Source of the DNA: Raineyella antarctica
GTDB lineage: Bacteria; Actinomycetota; Actinomycetes; Propionibacteriales; Propionibacteriaceae
Assembly: GCF_900092135.1 (NCBI RefSeq)
Contig: NZ_FMYF01000005.1
Span: 62,001 to 126,000, forward strand
Reading direction: 5' to 3'
Length of the DNA: 64,000 bases
The notes under the pieces are model-generated. The model had not been told where the DNA came from and searched no databases. It was given only the letters and a program-made list of their open reading frames with translations. Made by a program: the position numbers and the translations under genes. Shown here piece after piece: positions 50,108 through 58,234 of this stretch (position 1 is its first letter; each line of letters starts with the position of its first letter).

Positions 50108-50172
50108 CGGACCAGACTAGACGTCGCGCAACCGCCTCCGGAAAGTCGTAACGTGATTGTTGCCACAAGGCA

Positions 50173-50236
50173 TGGTCATGTCCAAAGGAAAACCATAGAC
50201 TACCGTTTGGTTTTTGGCCCCCGACCATCGGGGGCC
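50173..50236 (+). promoter_or_regulatory. whiB1 promoter with inverted repeat across the -10 and 5' hairpin
   Basis: -35 candidate TGGTCA (50173-50178), 17-bp spacer, -10 TAGACT (50196-50201). The -10 is flanked by AAAACCA (50189-50195) and its exact complement TGGTTTT (50208-50214), a likely operator. Transcription from near 50208 would start the mRNA with a perfect 9-bp hairpin (50216-50224 with 50228-50236, loop CCA). A leader of about 130 nt reaches the ATG at 50342. Confidence 0.55.
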
Positions 50237-50341
50237 CGGTACCCCCAGCATCGACCGGTTGGCTCGCGGGTCTTGTCTCGCAGTGGTTTACTTGCGAGGC
50301 TTGGGTAGTCCGGTACATCGACCAGGGAGTAGGAAATCGGT

Positions 50342-50593
50342 ATGGATTGGCGCCACGAGGCTGCCTGCCTGGATGAAGATCCGGAGCTGTTCTTCCCCAT
50401 CGGCAATACCGGTCCGGCACTCCTGCAGATCGAGGAGGCCAAGAAGGTCTGCCAGCGATGCAGCGTCCGGGAGGAGTGCCTCGCGTGGGCACTGGAGGCC
50501 GGGCAGGACCATGGCGTCTGGGGCGGCATGAGCGAGGACGAGCGTCGGGCGTTCAAGCGCCGGAAGGCTCGCTCGCGGGTACGGACCGCCTGA
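50342..50593 (+). CDS. whiB1: WhiB1-type [4Fe-4S] transcriptional regulator
   Basis: 83 residues. Four cluster cysteines at 9, 37, 40 and 46, the GVWGG turn, then a basic DNA-binding C-terminus (RRAFKRRKARSRVR). Cysteine positions match Mycobacterium tuberculosis WhiB1, an essential NO-sensing regulator. Its position beside pdtaS also fits the WhiB1/WblE type. A long leader with a hairpin precedes it. GGAGTAGG lies upstream of the ATG. Confidence 0.93.
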   Translation: MDWRHEAACLDEDPELFFPIGNTGPALLQIEEAKKVCQRCSVREECLAWALEAGQDHGVWGGMSEDERRAFKRRKARSRVRTA

Positions 50594-50635
50594 GGGGCCG
50601 CCTCTCCCCTGCCTGCCACCCCCGTCCCGGGCTCG

Positions 50636-52087
50636 TCACTCCCTCTCAGGAGCGGGCACCCGCACCACTGCAACGACACCTCCCTCGGGACGCGCGGTCA
50701 GCTCGAAGCTGCCGTGCATGTCGGCCACCAGCGTCGTCACGATCCCCAGGCCCAGGCTCGTCGTACGGTTAGGGTCGAAGCCCTCGGGTAGCCCCACGCC
50801 CTCGTCGAGGACGCGGACCTCGAGCCGCCCGTCCTCCCGCAGCGGAACGACGCGAACAGTTCCCGGCGAACCGTGGAGTCCGTGCTCGACGGCATTCTGG
50901 CACAGCTCCGTGACGACAAGGGACAGGTTCGTGGCGACCACCGGCGAGACCTTGCCGAAGGTCCCCTCGCGGACCACCACCGCGGGGCGTCCCGGGGTGG
51001 CGACGTCGCCCACCATCGCCAGGATCTTGTCGGCGACGTCGTCGAACTCCACCACCTCGGCGAACGAGTAGGCCAGCACCTCGTGCACCGCCGCGATCGA
51101 GGCCACCCGCGACATGGCCTCGGCCAGGGCCTGCTTGGCCTCGGGTGACTGGACGCGTCGCGCCTGCATGCGCAGCAACGCCGAGACGGTCTGCAGGTTG
51201 TTCTTCACCCGGTGATGGATCTCCCGGATGGTCGCGTCCTTGGTGATCAGCTGCTGGTCCAGGCGATGGATCTGGGTGATGTCGCGCAGGACAACACAGG
51301 CACCGGCGGACGCGCCGTCGGCATCGTGCAGCGGGATGAACCGGAAGCGCAGGGCGACGTTGGCCACCACCACCTCGCGCTCGGACACCTGAAGGTCGGT
51401 CATCAGCCGCAGCACCTCCTCCTCGCCCCCGAACTCCTTGCTGAAGCTCATCGGCGTGGCCGCCACGATGTCGCCCAGGAAACCGGCCCGGCGGTAGGCC
51501 GAGACGGCGTTCGGCGTCGCATAGCGGAACTCGCCCCCGGGGCCCAGCCAGAGCAGGCCGTCGCCCACCCGCGGGGACCGGGTGGGGTGGGACCGCGCGC
51601 CGGGGAGGGGGAACTCCCCACGGATCAGCATGTCGCGCAACACCTTCGCGATGGCGATGTACGCGTCCTCGAGGGCCCCGTTGGCACGTACGCCCATCTG
51701 GTTGGTGTGCTGCTCCAGCACCGCGATGATGCGGCCGCCATGGCGCAGCGGGATCGCGTGCATGTCCACCGGGATGCCGGTGGCGAGCTTGTTGTCACTG
51801 GTCTCGCACGGCTCGCCGGCCCAGAAGGCCTGCAGTGCCAGCGAGTCCGGGTCGTAGCGCACCGAGTCCCCGACGACGTCGTCGAGCAGGGCGGTCGGCC
51901 CGGTCGTCGGGCGGATCTGCGCGACGGCCCACATCTGGTTCGGGTCGCGGTCCGGCACCCACAGGATCAGGTCGGAGAAGGAGAGGTCGGCCAGCAGGTG
52001 CCACTCGTTGACCAATAGCCTCAGCCACTCCACGACCTCTTCGTCGTAGTCGGTATGGGTGGCCAGGAGGGTCGACATCTGTGGCAT
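50636..52087 (-). CDS. pdtaS: PdtaS-type sensor histidine kinase
   Basis: 483 residues, cytosolic: an N-terminal GAF-like domain (about 1-150), a PAS domain (GLLWLGPGGEFRYATPNAVSAYRRAGF), then a HisKA_2 dimerisation helix with IHHRVKNNLQTVSALLRMQA and an HWE/HisKA_2-type ATPase (ELCQNAVEHG, DEGVGLPEGF). This is the architecture of mycobacterial PdtaS, which phosphorylates the ANTAR antiterminator PdtaR. No pdtaR is beside it. The start ATG at 52087 is preceded by TAGGCT and six bases, suggesting a leaderless mRNA. It converges on whiB1. Confidence 0.92.
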   Translation of the reverse strand: MPQMSTLLATHTDYDEEVVEWLRLLVNEWHLLADLSFSDLILWVPDRDPNQMWAVAQIRPTTGPTALLDDVVGDSVRYDPDSLALQAFWAGEPCETSDNKLATGIPVDMHAIPLRHGGRIIAVLEQHTNQMGVRANGALEDAYIAIAKVLRDMLIRGEFPLPGARSHPTRSPRVGDGLLWLGPGGEFRYATPNAVSAYRRAGFLGDIVAATPMSFSKEFGGEEEVLRLMTDLQVSEREVVVANVALRFRFIPLHDADGASAGACVVLRDITQIHRLDQQLITKDATIREIHHRVKNNLQTVSALLRMQARRVQSPEAKQALAEAMSRVASIAAVHEVLAYSFAEVVEFDDVADKILAMVGDVATPGRPAVVVREGTFGKVSPVVATNLSLVVTELCQNAVEHGLHGSPGTVRVVPLREDGRLEVRVLDEGVGLPEGFDPNRTTSLGLGIVTTLVADMHGSFELTARPEGGVVAVVRVPAPERE

Positions 52088-52093
52088 GGGGGC

Positions 52094-52099
52094 AGCCTA
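52094..52099 (-). promoter_or_regulatory. -10 box of pdtaS (leaderless)
   Basis: TAGGCT on the minus strand, six bases, then ATG at 52087. No ribosome site is seen. Confidence 0.65.
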
Positions 52100-52158
52100 C
52101 GCGAGCGGCGGACGACGGGTGGCGCGGAGGTCGCCCAGCGCCGACCGGTGGAGCCGAC

Positions 52159-52189
52159 TTGCGACACCCGGGGTGGTCTGTGCGACAAT
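52159..52189 (+). promoter_or_regulatory. Candidate promoter of the bL37 gene
   Basis: TTGCGA (52159-52164) and GACAAT (52184-52189) resemble -35 and -10 boxes, although the 19-bp spacer is long. A leader of about 45 nt would include GGGAGG before the ATG at 52242. Confidence 0.35.
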
Positions 52190-52241
52190 GACGCGTTGAT
52201 CTTTGCAGACCAACCTGTCCATCACAACCAGGGAGGCCCTT

Positions 52242-52316
52242 ATGGGTAAGACCGGCCGCAAGCGCCGTGCGCGTCGCAAGAAGGGCGCCAACCACGGCAA
52301 GCGTCCCAACGCCTGA
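52242..52316 (+). CDS. 50S ribosomal protein bL37, 24 residues
   Basis: A 24-residue, extremely basic product beginning MGKTGRKRRARRKKG and ending KRPNA. The ending NHGKRPNA is typical of the tiny actinobacterial large-subunit protein bL37 (from memory of mycobacterial ribosome structures). GGGAGG precedes the ATG with good spacing, and a terminator follows. It stands alone between pdtaS and rsrA. Confidence 0.88.
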   Translation: MGKTGRKRRARRKKGANHGKRPNA

Positions 52317-52341
52317 GTCCTCAGGCGCCAGGAACCGCAAC

Positions 52342-52373
52342 AGCCCCCGGTGATCGTTTCGATCCCGGGGGCT
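52342..52373 (+). terminator. Terminator of the bL37 gene
   Basis: AGCCCCCGG and GATCG pair with CGATC and CCGGGGGCT, with one bulged T and a TTT loop, 25 bases past the stop. Confidence 0.85.
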
Positions 52374-52416
52374 TCGGCATTCCCGCGCCTGTGTCTTCCC
52401 TCGCCTGCGTCGGCGG

Positions 52417-52821
52417 TCAGTCGCGCTGGTCCTCGGCCCCACCCGGGGTGGCGGGCCCGCGGTAGGTGGCGCGGACCACCGTGCCGGTGAACAGGGTCCG
52501 GCGCACCAGCACGCCCGAGGCCGTGGTGGTCGAGATCGTCGTCTGCGTGGTGTTGACCGTCACGGAGGTCTCGCCGGGCCGGTGGCACTGCGCCAGCACC
52601 GAGGCCCAGACACGCTCGCGCAGCCCCGCCGGGGCGACGGTGTCCTCGCTGCAGCTGCGGTGCAGCAGCGCCTTGACGGTGCGCTGGACGCGGTACAGGT
52701 CGGCACAGCTCGGGCATTGCGCCAGATGGGTCCGGACCTCCTCGGACAGCTGCGGGTCGAGTTCCTCGTCCACGCAGGCGCAGACCAGCTCGCGCGTACG
52801 TCCACAGTCCATCTCGCTCAC
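52417..52821 (-). CDS. rsrA: RsrA-type zinc-binding anti-sigma factor
   Basis: Redox-sensitive anti-sigma factor that releases SigR when its zinc thiols are oxidised to a disulfide. 134 residues. The ZAS motif is HLAQCPSC, with further Cys residues near the N-terminus (Cys6, Cys14, Cys16); one should be the third thiol ligand. A long C-terminal tail rich in Thr/Val follows the core. GTG start overlaps the sigR stop (GTGA), so the two are translationally coupled in near-equal amounts. Confidence 0.92.
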   Translation of the reverse strand: MSEMDCGRTRELVCACVDEELDPQLSEEVRTHLAQCPSCADLYRVQRTVKALLHRSCSEDTVAPAGLRERVWASVLAQCHRPGETSVTVNTTQTTISTTTASGVLVRRTLFTGTVVRATYRGPATPGGAEDQRD

Positions 52822-53510
52822 GCCTCCCCCTCCCGTTGGCGTCCGAGCCCACGCTCCTGGGCGACGTCGGCCAGCAGGTCCCGCAACTGCTTGCGGCCCC
52901 GGTTGAGCCTGCTCATCACGGTCCCGATCGGGGTGCCCATGATCTCGGCGATCTCCTTGTAGGAGAAGCCCTCCACGTCGGCCAGGTAGACCGCCATCCG
53001 GCGCTCGGGGCTCAGCTGGGCCAGTGCATCACTGACCTCCCCGTCGGGGATCTGCTCCAGCGCCTCGGTCTCGGCGGACTTCAGCCCGACCGGGTCGTGC
53101 CCGGCGGCCTGGGCGATCTGCCAGTCCTCGATATCCTCGCCGTCGCTGATCTGCGGGCGCCGCTGCTGCTTGCGGTAGCTGTTGATGTAGGTGTTGGTGA
53201 GGATCCGGTACAGCCACGCCTTGAGGTTCGTCCCCGGGGTGAACTGCCGGAACGACGCGAAGGCCTTGGCGTACGCCTCCTGGACCACGTCCTCGGCGTC
53301 GGCGCGGTTGCGGGTCATCCGCAGCGCAGCACCGTACAGCTGGTCCAGGTAGGGCATCGCGTCCTGCTCGAACCGGGCCGCACGCTCGTCGTCGGTCTCC
53401 GACTCCAGGTCCACCGCCACCGCATCGGAGGGGCGCACGTCGAGGGCGCCCTCGGCGGCATCCCCCCAGGACGCCGTGTCGGCGTTGTCGTCGCTGTGAG
53501 TCTCGGTCAT
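52818..53510 (-). CDS. sigR: ECF sigma factor, SigR/SigH type
   Basis: Group IV sigma factor for thiol-oxidative stress. 230 residues: an acidic N-terminus of about 45 residues, region 2 ([20 protein letters not shown], with [20 protein letters not shown]), and region 4 ([37 protein letters not shown]). The pairing with a ZAS anti-sigma gene is decisive. The ATG at 53510 is just downstream of a SigR-type promoter (GGGAAC-N16-CGTT), suggesting autoregulation. Confidence 0.95.
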   Translation of the reverse strand: MTETHSDDNADTASWGDAAEGALDVRPSDAVAVDLESETDDERAARFEQDAMPYLDQLYGAALRMTRNRADAEDVVQEAYAKAFASFRQFTPGTNLKAWLYRILTNTYINSYRKQQRRPQISDGEDIEDWQIAQAAGHDPVGLKSAETEALEQIPDGEVSDALAQLSPERRMAVYLADVEGFSYKEIAEIMGTPIGTVMSRLNRGRKQLRDLLADVAQERGLGRQREGEA

Positions 53511-53514
53511 CAGC

Positions 53515-53540
53515 AACGAGACTAGCCGCAATCCGTTCCC
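53515..53540 (-). promoter_or_regulatory. SigR-type autoregulatory promoter of sigR-rsrA
   Basis: On the minus strand GGGAAC (53540-53535), exactly 16 bases, then CGTT (53518-53515), four bases before the sigR ATG. This matches the GGAA(T/C)-N16-19-GTT consensus of SigR/SigH promoters. A housekeeping-like TAGTCT (53524-53519) lies in the spacer, eight bases from the ATG, so a basal and an induced promoter may overlap. Confidence 0.7.
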
Positions 53541-53619
53541 GGCGGTCGACGACGGAGGTGCTGTCGGGCGATCGAGGATGGCAGTACTCACGTCCGGTGG
53601 AACGGTTCGCATCCCCGGT

Positions 53620-54339
53620 CTATTCCCCGGGCAGGGCGACGGGGTCGACCAGTCCCGGGAAATTGTTGGAGACCTTGCCCACCGCGGCCGCCACCGGGTG
53701 GCTGGTGATGTCCTGGCCCGGGTCGGGGACCAGCAGGCCGGCGATCTCCTCCGGATCCTGCAGGTCCCGGTCCAGCCACGCCGCCCAGGCATCGGAGCGT
53801 ACGGTCATCGGCATCCGGTCGTGGACGTGGCCCAGGGCATCGGTCGCCGCGGTGGTCAGGATGGTGCAGGTGACCACGAACCGGTCGGGGTGGTCCTCCG
53901 GCAGTTCGCGGTCCACCCAGGTCTCCCAGAGCCCGGCCATCGCCAGCTGCCGGTTGTCCTGGCGGTGGATGAACCAGGGTTGCTTGCGCTGTCCGAGCTT
54001 CTGCCACTCGTAGTAGCCATCAGCCGGCAGCAGGCAGCGGCGGCGCCGGTACGCGGCCCGGAAGGAGGGCTTGTCCGCGGCGGTCTCCCCGCGGGCGTTG
54101 ATCAGCCGGGCGGCCCCGGCGGTCCCCTCCGCCCAGAAGGGGACCAGGCCCCAGCGCATCGGGACCAGCGACCGTACGCCGGAGGCGCCCTGGGCGGCCC
54201 GCCGCTCGACGACGGCGCGGACCACATCGGTCGGTGCCACGTTCCAGGACGGCCCCGGCACCCCGGGCAGCACCTGCTCGACGTCGAACTCCTCCACCAG
54301 CTCGTCGACGCTCGAGCCCGACGCATACCGACCGCACAT
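53620..54339 (-). CDS. SRAP-domain protein (HMCES/YedK type)
   Basis: Forms a DNA-protein crosslink with abasic sites in single-stranded DNA to shield them. 239 residues. The catalytic Cys2 follows the initiator Met (MCGRYAS), with WNVAPT (the active-site Asn region) and later [10 protein letters not shown] (Glu). The C-terminal HDRMPM supplies the family His. ATG start at 54339, preceded by TACCTT and six bases; the GGAG in those bases could also act as a ribosome site. Confidence 0.92.
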   Translation of the reverse strand: MCGRYASGSSVDELVEEFDVEQVLPGVPGPSWNVAPTDVVRAVVERRAAQGASGVRSLVPMRWGLVPFWAEGTAGAARLINARGETAADKPSFRAAYRRRRCLLPADGYYEWQKLGQRKQPWFIHRQDNRQLAMAGLWETWVDRELPEDHPDRFVVTCTILTTAATDALGHVHDRMPMTVRSDAWAAWLDRDLQDPEEIAGLLVPDPGQDITSHPVAAAVGKVSNNFPGLVDPVALPGE

Positions 54340-54345
54340 GTCTCC

Positions 54346-54351
54346 AAGGTA
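54346..54351 (-). promoter_or_regulatory. -10 box of the SRAP gene (leaderless)
   Basis: TACCTT on the minus strand, six bases (GGAGAC), then ATG. Confidence 0.55.
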
Positions 54352-54399
54352 ATAGCCCCCGCTGTTGGCCGGTGGGCCGCGAGGCGGTAAGAATGGGGC

Positions 54400-54990
54400 A
54401 TGGCACTTTCGCGCGCAGTGGCCCGTACGATGCTGGCGAGTGTTTTCGTCTCGCAGGGCATCAAGGCCGTCACCGATCCCTCCTCCACCCGGGCCCAGGC
54501 AGAGATGATGCGCGACCGCATCACTCCCCTGCTCTCGCGCGTGGCCCCCGCCTCCATGGTCGGCATGCTCCCCGAGGACACCCTCGCGTGGTCCCGGCTG
54601 CGTGGCATCGCCCAGGTCGTGGCCGCGGCCGGCCTGTCAACCGGTCTGGGTCGGCGCGGGTCGGCGCTGGTGCTGGCCGCCTGCAACGTCCAGGACCTGC
54701 TGGCGACCGGACGTCCGGTGCTGCGAAGCCTCACCAGTGCCGACGGCCTGGCGAAGGTCGCCCTGACCGGGGGGCTGCTGCTGGCAGCGCAGGACACCGA
54801 GGGCCGACCGGGCCTCGGCTACCGCGCCCACACCGCCTCCGCCCGGGTCCAGAAGAAGGGCAAGAAGGCCCTGAAGTCGCTCGAGCACGCCCAGACCGAC
54901 GCCCAGAAGGCCTCGGCCAAGGTGCTCCGCACCACCCGCCGGCGCGCTCGCTCTGCCAGCCAGAAGGCGCAGAGTGCTCTTGCATCCTGA
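54400..54990 (+). CDS. DoxX-family membrane protein with basic tail
   Basis: 196 residues. The N-terminal ARTMLASVFVSQGIKAVTDP and the central GIAQVVAAAGLSTGLGRR, ALVLAACNVQDLLATG resemble the DoxX four-helix family. The last 55 residues are Lys/Arg/Ala/Gln-rich (VQKKGKKALKSLEHAQ) and probably form a cytoplasmic helix. Family roles are vague (redox stress, membrane organisation). It ends four bases before aroA, so it may be co-transcribed with it. Confidence 0.75.
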   Translation: MALSRAVARTMLASVFVSQGIKAVTDPSSTRAQAEMMRDRITPLLSRVAPASMVGMLPEDTLAWSRLRGIAQVVAAAGLSTGLGRRGSALVLAACNVQDLLATGRPVLRSLTSADGLAKVALTGGLLLAAQDTEGRPGLGYRAHTASARVQKKGKKALKSLEHAQTDAQKASAKVLRTTRRRARSASQKAQSALAS

Positions 54991-54994
54991 CCCG

Positions 54995-56377
54995 ATGGAC
55001 CAGTCACTCACCACCGACGGGTTCTGGGCGGCGCCGAAGCTGAAGTATGCCCTCGACCGCGAGGTCGTCATCCCCGGCTCCAAGTCGGCGACGGCGCGGG
55101 CCCTCGTCGTGGCCGCCCTGGCCGACGGGCCCTCGTCCATCACCGGTGGGCTCGACGCCCGCGACACGCTGCTGATGCGCGATGCCCTGCGGGCCCTCGG
55201 CGTTCAGATCCACACCAGCTTCCACGCCGACCCCAAGGTGGACGCCACCTTCGGGGCCGGCGCGGACGACGCGCCGCTGACCTCGGCGGTCTGGCGGGTG
55301 CGGCCGCCGCTGGAGTTCACCAGCGCCGGTGACATCGACTGCGGACTGGCCGGCACGGTGCTGCGGTTCGTGACACCGATCGCCGCAATGGCCCACGGCC
55401 GGACGCGCATCCACGGCGACGAGGCGATGGCGGCCCGCCCGATCCGCCCGCTGCTGGACGCCCTGGTCGACATCGGCGCCGGGATCCCCGACGACGCGTA
55501 CGGGGTCCCCTTCACCATCACCGGACGCCCCGACCTGCCGGGCGGCCCGGTGATCATCGACTCGAGTTCGTCCAGCCAGTTCGTCTCCGGGCTGCTGCTG
55601 AGCGCCGCCCGGTTCCATGACGGCCTGGACCTGCGCCATGTCGGACCGACACTGCCCTCCCTGCCACACATCCAGATGACCGTCGACATCCTGCGCGACC
55701 ACGGGGTGGTCGTCGAGCAGCCCGACGAGTACCGCTGGGTGGTCGCTCCCGGCCCGATCCGGGCCGGCGACATCGCCATCGAGCCCGACCTCTCGACCGC
55801 CGCACCCTTCCTGTGCGCGGCCGTGATCAGCGACGGGACGATCCGGGTACCGCACTGGCCGCTGGAGACCAACCAGCCCGGAGCACTGCTGCTGCCGCTG
55901 CTGGAGCAACTGGGGTCCACGGTCGACCTGCGCCCCGACGGTGCCGGCCGCACGGGCACCCTGTCGGTCACCGGCCCGGGCCACTGGGACCTGCCCGGCT
56001 TCGACGTCGACCTGTCCGATGCCAGCGAGCTGACCCCGGTGGTCTCGGTGCTGGGCGCACTGGCGAGCGGCCCCAGCAGGATCCGGGGCGTCGGCCACAT
56101 CCGCGGGCACGAGACCGACCGGCTCCAGGCCCTGGAGGACAACTTCCGCGGCCTCGGTGCCAAGGTCGACCAGACCGAGGACGGCCTGGTCTTCCGGCCC
56201 TCGATCATGCACGGCGGCCCCTGGGGCGCGTACGCCGACCATCGCCTGGCCCAGGCCGGGGCCCTGCTGGGGCTCGTGGTCTCGGGCGTGATGGTCGACG
56301 ACATCGTCTGCACCTCCAAGACGATGCCCAGCTTCCCGGCCGCCTGGCAGTCCCTCGCGACCGGGACCGGCCGGTGA
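54995..56377 (+). CDS. aroA: 3-phosphoshikimate 1-carboxyvinyltransferase (EPSP synthase)
   Basis: Shikimate-pathway enzyme joining PEP and shikimate-3-phosphate. 460 residues. The PEP-site PGSKSATARALVVAALADGPS, the phosphate-binding GTVLRF, DGDEAM-like HGDEAMAARPI and the C-terminal ADHRLAQAGALLGL are clear. The Thr-Ala-Met of typical glyphosate-sensitive enzymes (LDAGTA) reads DCGLAGTV here, so sensitivity is unclear. I chose ATG 54995; the frame is open to 54974 but conservation starts later. Confidence 0.94.
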   Translation: MDQSLTTDGFWAAPKLKYALDREVVIPGSKSATARALVVAALADGPSSITGGLDARDTLLMRDALRALGVQIHTSFHADPKVDATFGAGADDAPLTSAVWRVRPPLEFTSAGDIDCGLAGTVLRFVTPIAAMAHGRTRIHGDEAMAARPIRPLLDALVDIGAGIPDDAYGVPFTITGRPDLPGGPVIIDSSSSSQFVSGLLLSAARFHDGLDLRHVGPTLPSLPHIQMTVDILRDHGVVVEQPDEYRWVVAPGPIRAGDIAIEPDLSTAAPFLCAAVISDGTIRVPHWPLETNQPGALLLPLLEQLGSTVDLRPDGAGRTGTLSVTGPGHWDLPGFDVDLSDASELTPVVSVLGALASGPSRIRGVGHIRGHETDRLQALEDNFRGLGAKVDQTEDGLVFRPSIMHGGPWGAYADHRLAQAGALLGLVVSGVMVDDIVCTSKTMPSFPAAWQSLATGTGR

Positions 56378-57375
56378 CGCCACGCTACGGCGTCCGCGCC
56401 GACGAGCACGCCGGGTTCGAGCGGCCCGGACGCCGTAGCCGGCCACGGACCAAGGACCGGCCGAACTACGCCGACAAGCCCATCGGCCTGGTGATCGGGA
56501 TGGATCGGGGCCGCTTCACCTGCCTGGTGGAGGACGCGGACTCCACCGCCGTGGTCGCGACCAAGGCACGAGTGCTGGGCCGCAAGGGCGTGATCATCGG
56601 TGACCGCGTCCACCTGGACGGCGACGTCTCCGGCGACGAGGGAACCCTGGCCCGGATCGTCGACGTGCAGGAGCGCACCAGCGTGCTGCGGCGCACCGCC
56701 GACGACGACGACCCGTACGAGCGGCCGATCGTGGCGAACGCCGACCAGTTGGTGATCGTCACCGCCCTGGCCGATCCGCCGCCCCGACCGGGCATGATCG
56801 ACCGGATCCTGGTGGCCGGCTACGACGCCGGCCTGGAGCCCCTGCTCTGCCTCACCAAGGCCGACCTCGCCTCCCCCGACGAGCTCCGGGAGGCGTACGA
56901 GCCGCTCGGCGTCCGGGTGGTGGTGATCGACCCGGAGGCCGACCTGGCCCCGATCCGCGAGCTGCTGACGGGCCGGATGAGCGTTCTGGTCGGGCACTCC
57001 GGTGTGGGCAAGTCCACGCTGGTCAACCGGCTGATCCCCGAGGCGCTCCGCTCCACCGGGGTGGTCAACGCGGTCACCGGCCGTGGTCGGCACACCTCCA
57101 CCTCCGCGGTGGCCCTGGAGCTGCCCGAGCACGCCGGCTGGGTGATCGACACCCCGGGCGTACGATCCTTCGGGTTGTCGCACGTCAAGCCGGCCGAGAT
57201 CATCCACGCCTTCCCCGACCTCGCTGCGCAGACCGATTCCTGCCCCCGGGGCTGCACGCACGAGACCGGAGCGGTCGGCTGCGGGCTGGACGCCGCCGTG
57301 GCCGCGGGCGAGGTGTCCGCGGACCGGGTCACCTCCTACCGACGCATGGTGGCCAACCGGCACGACTGGGAGTGA
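56374..57375 (+). CDS. rsgA: Ribosome small-subunit biogenesis GTPase RsgA
   Basis: Circularly permuted GTPase that checks maturation of the 30S decoding region. 333 residues: an N-terminal OB-fold (IGDRVHLDGDVSGDEGTLARI), the permuted GTPase with CLTKADL (G4), GHSGVGKSTLVN (G1), RHTSTSA and DTPGVRSFGL (G3), and a C-terminal zinc motif CPRGCTHETGAVGC. The GTG overlaps the aroA stop (GTGA), so the two are coupled. Confidence 0.95.
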   Translation: MTPRYGVRADEHAGFERPGRRSRPRTKDRPNYADKPIGLVIGMDRGRFTCLVEDADSTAVVATKARVLGRKGVIIGDRVHLDGDVSGDEGTLARIVDVQERTSVLRRTADDDDPYERPIVANADQLVIVTALADPPPRPGMIDRILVAGYDAGLEPLLCLTKADLASPDELREAYEPLGVRVVVIDPEADLAPIRELLTGRMSVLVGHSGVGKSTLVNRLIPEALRSTGVVNAVTGRGRHTSTSAVALELPEHAGWVIDTPGVRSFGLSHVKPAEIIHAFPDLAAQTDSCPRGCTHETGAVGCGLDAAVAAGEVSADRVTSYRRMVANRHDWE

Positions 57376-57383
57376 GGGCCCAC

Positions 57384-57389
57384 TAGGCT
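57384..57389 (+). promoter_or_regulatory. -10 box of hisN (leaderless)
   Basis: TAGGCT, six bases, then ATG at 57396, giving hisN its own promoter inside the aroA-rsgA-hisN cluster. Confidence 0.6.
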
Positions 57390-57395
57390 GCTGAC

Positions 57396-58196
57396 ATGAG
57401 CGAGTCGGCCGAGCAGACCTTCCCCGTCGATGACGACCTCGGAGTCGCGTTGCTCCTGGCGGATGCCGCCGACAAGATCTCGCTGGCGCGGTTCCGCGCC
57501 CTCGACCTGGAGATCTCCACCAAGCCCGACCTGACCCCGGTCAGTGATGCCGACCTGGCCGTCGAGGACGAGTTGCGCGCGCTGCTGTCCGGACTGCGTC
57601 CCGACGATGCCGTGCACGGTGAGGAGCGCGCCGACTCGGGCGACTCCTCCCGGCGCTGGGTCATCGACCCGATCGACGGCACCAAGAACTACGTCCGGGG
57701 TGTCCCGGTCTGGGCCACGCTGATCGCCCTGATGGACGGCCCCGACGTCGTGGCTGCGGTGGTGAGCGCCCCCGCGCTGGGCCGTCGCTGGTGGGCGGGG
57801 CTCGGCCGGGGTGCCTGGCTGCGCGTGGTCGGTGGCCACGCCGCCCCGCTGCACGTCTCCGCGGTGGCGGACCTGGCCGACGCCTCGCTGTCCTGCTCGT
57901 CGTTGGGCGGCTGGTACGACCTCGGCCTGGGCGAGCGGTTCGTCGCCCTGAGCCGGCAGATCTGGCGGACCCGCGGGTTCGGCGACTTCTGGTCGTACAT
58001 GCTGGTCGCCGAGGGTGCGGTGGACCTGGCCGCGGAGCCGGACCTGGAGTTGCACGACATGGCGGCGTGCAGCCTGGTGGTCACCGAGGCGGGCGGCCGG
58101 TTCAGCAACCTGAACGGCGAGGACGGCCCCGTGGGCCGCAGCGCCGTCGCCTCCAACGGGCTGCTCCACGAGGCCGTCCTCGCCCACTTCAGCTGA
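57396..58196 (+). CDS. hisN: Histidinol-phosphatase HisN (inositol monophosphatase family)
   Basis: Probable histidine-pathway phosphatase. 266 residues. Mg-binding signatures are present: [21 protein letters not shown] and the C-terminal LELHDMAAC; the usual WD motif reads HD here. The assignment to HisN rather than another inositol phosphatase rests on the conserved aroA-rsgA-hisN order and the length. Predicted leaderless, 20 bases after rsgA. Confidence 0.85.
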   Translation: MSESAEQTFPVDDDLGVALLLADAADKISLARFRALDLEISTKPDLTPVSDADLAVEDELRALLSGLRPDDAVHGEERADSGDSSRRWVIDPIDGTKNYVRGVPVWATLIALMDGPDVVAAVVSAPALGRRWWAGLGRGAWLRVVGGHAAPLHVSAVADLADASLSCSSLGGWYDLGLGERFVALSRQIWRTRGFGDFWSYMLVAEGAVDLAAEPDLELHDMAACSLVVTEAGGRFSNLNGEDGPVGRSAVASNGLLHEAVLAHFS

Positions 58197-58234
58197 CCAC
58201 TCCCTGGTGCCTCAGCCGCGAGTTCCCTGACGCC

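Noticed and set aside
50211-50236. T-run and hairpin as a transcription terminator
   Set aside because: The five T residues precede the hairpin on the plus strand (and become A after it on the minus strand), the reverse of an intrinsic terminator. It lies just after a convincing -10, so a leader hairpin is more likely.
52836-53525. Open frame antisense to sigR
   Set aside because: Overlaps a complete ECF sigma factor with its promoter; no ribosome site and no domain.
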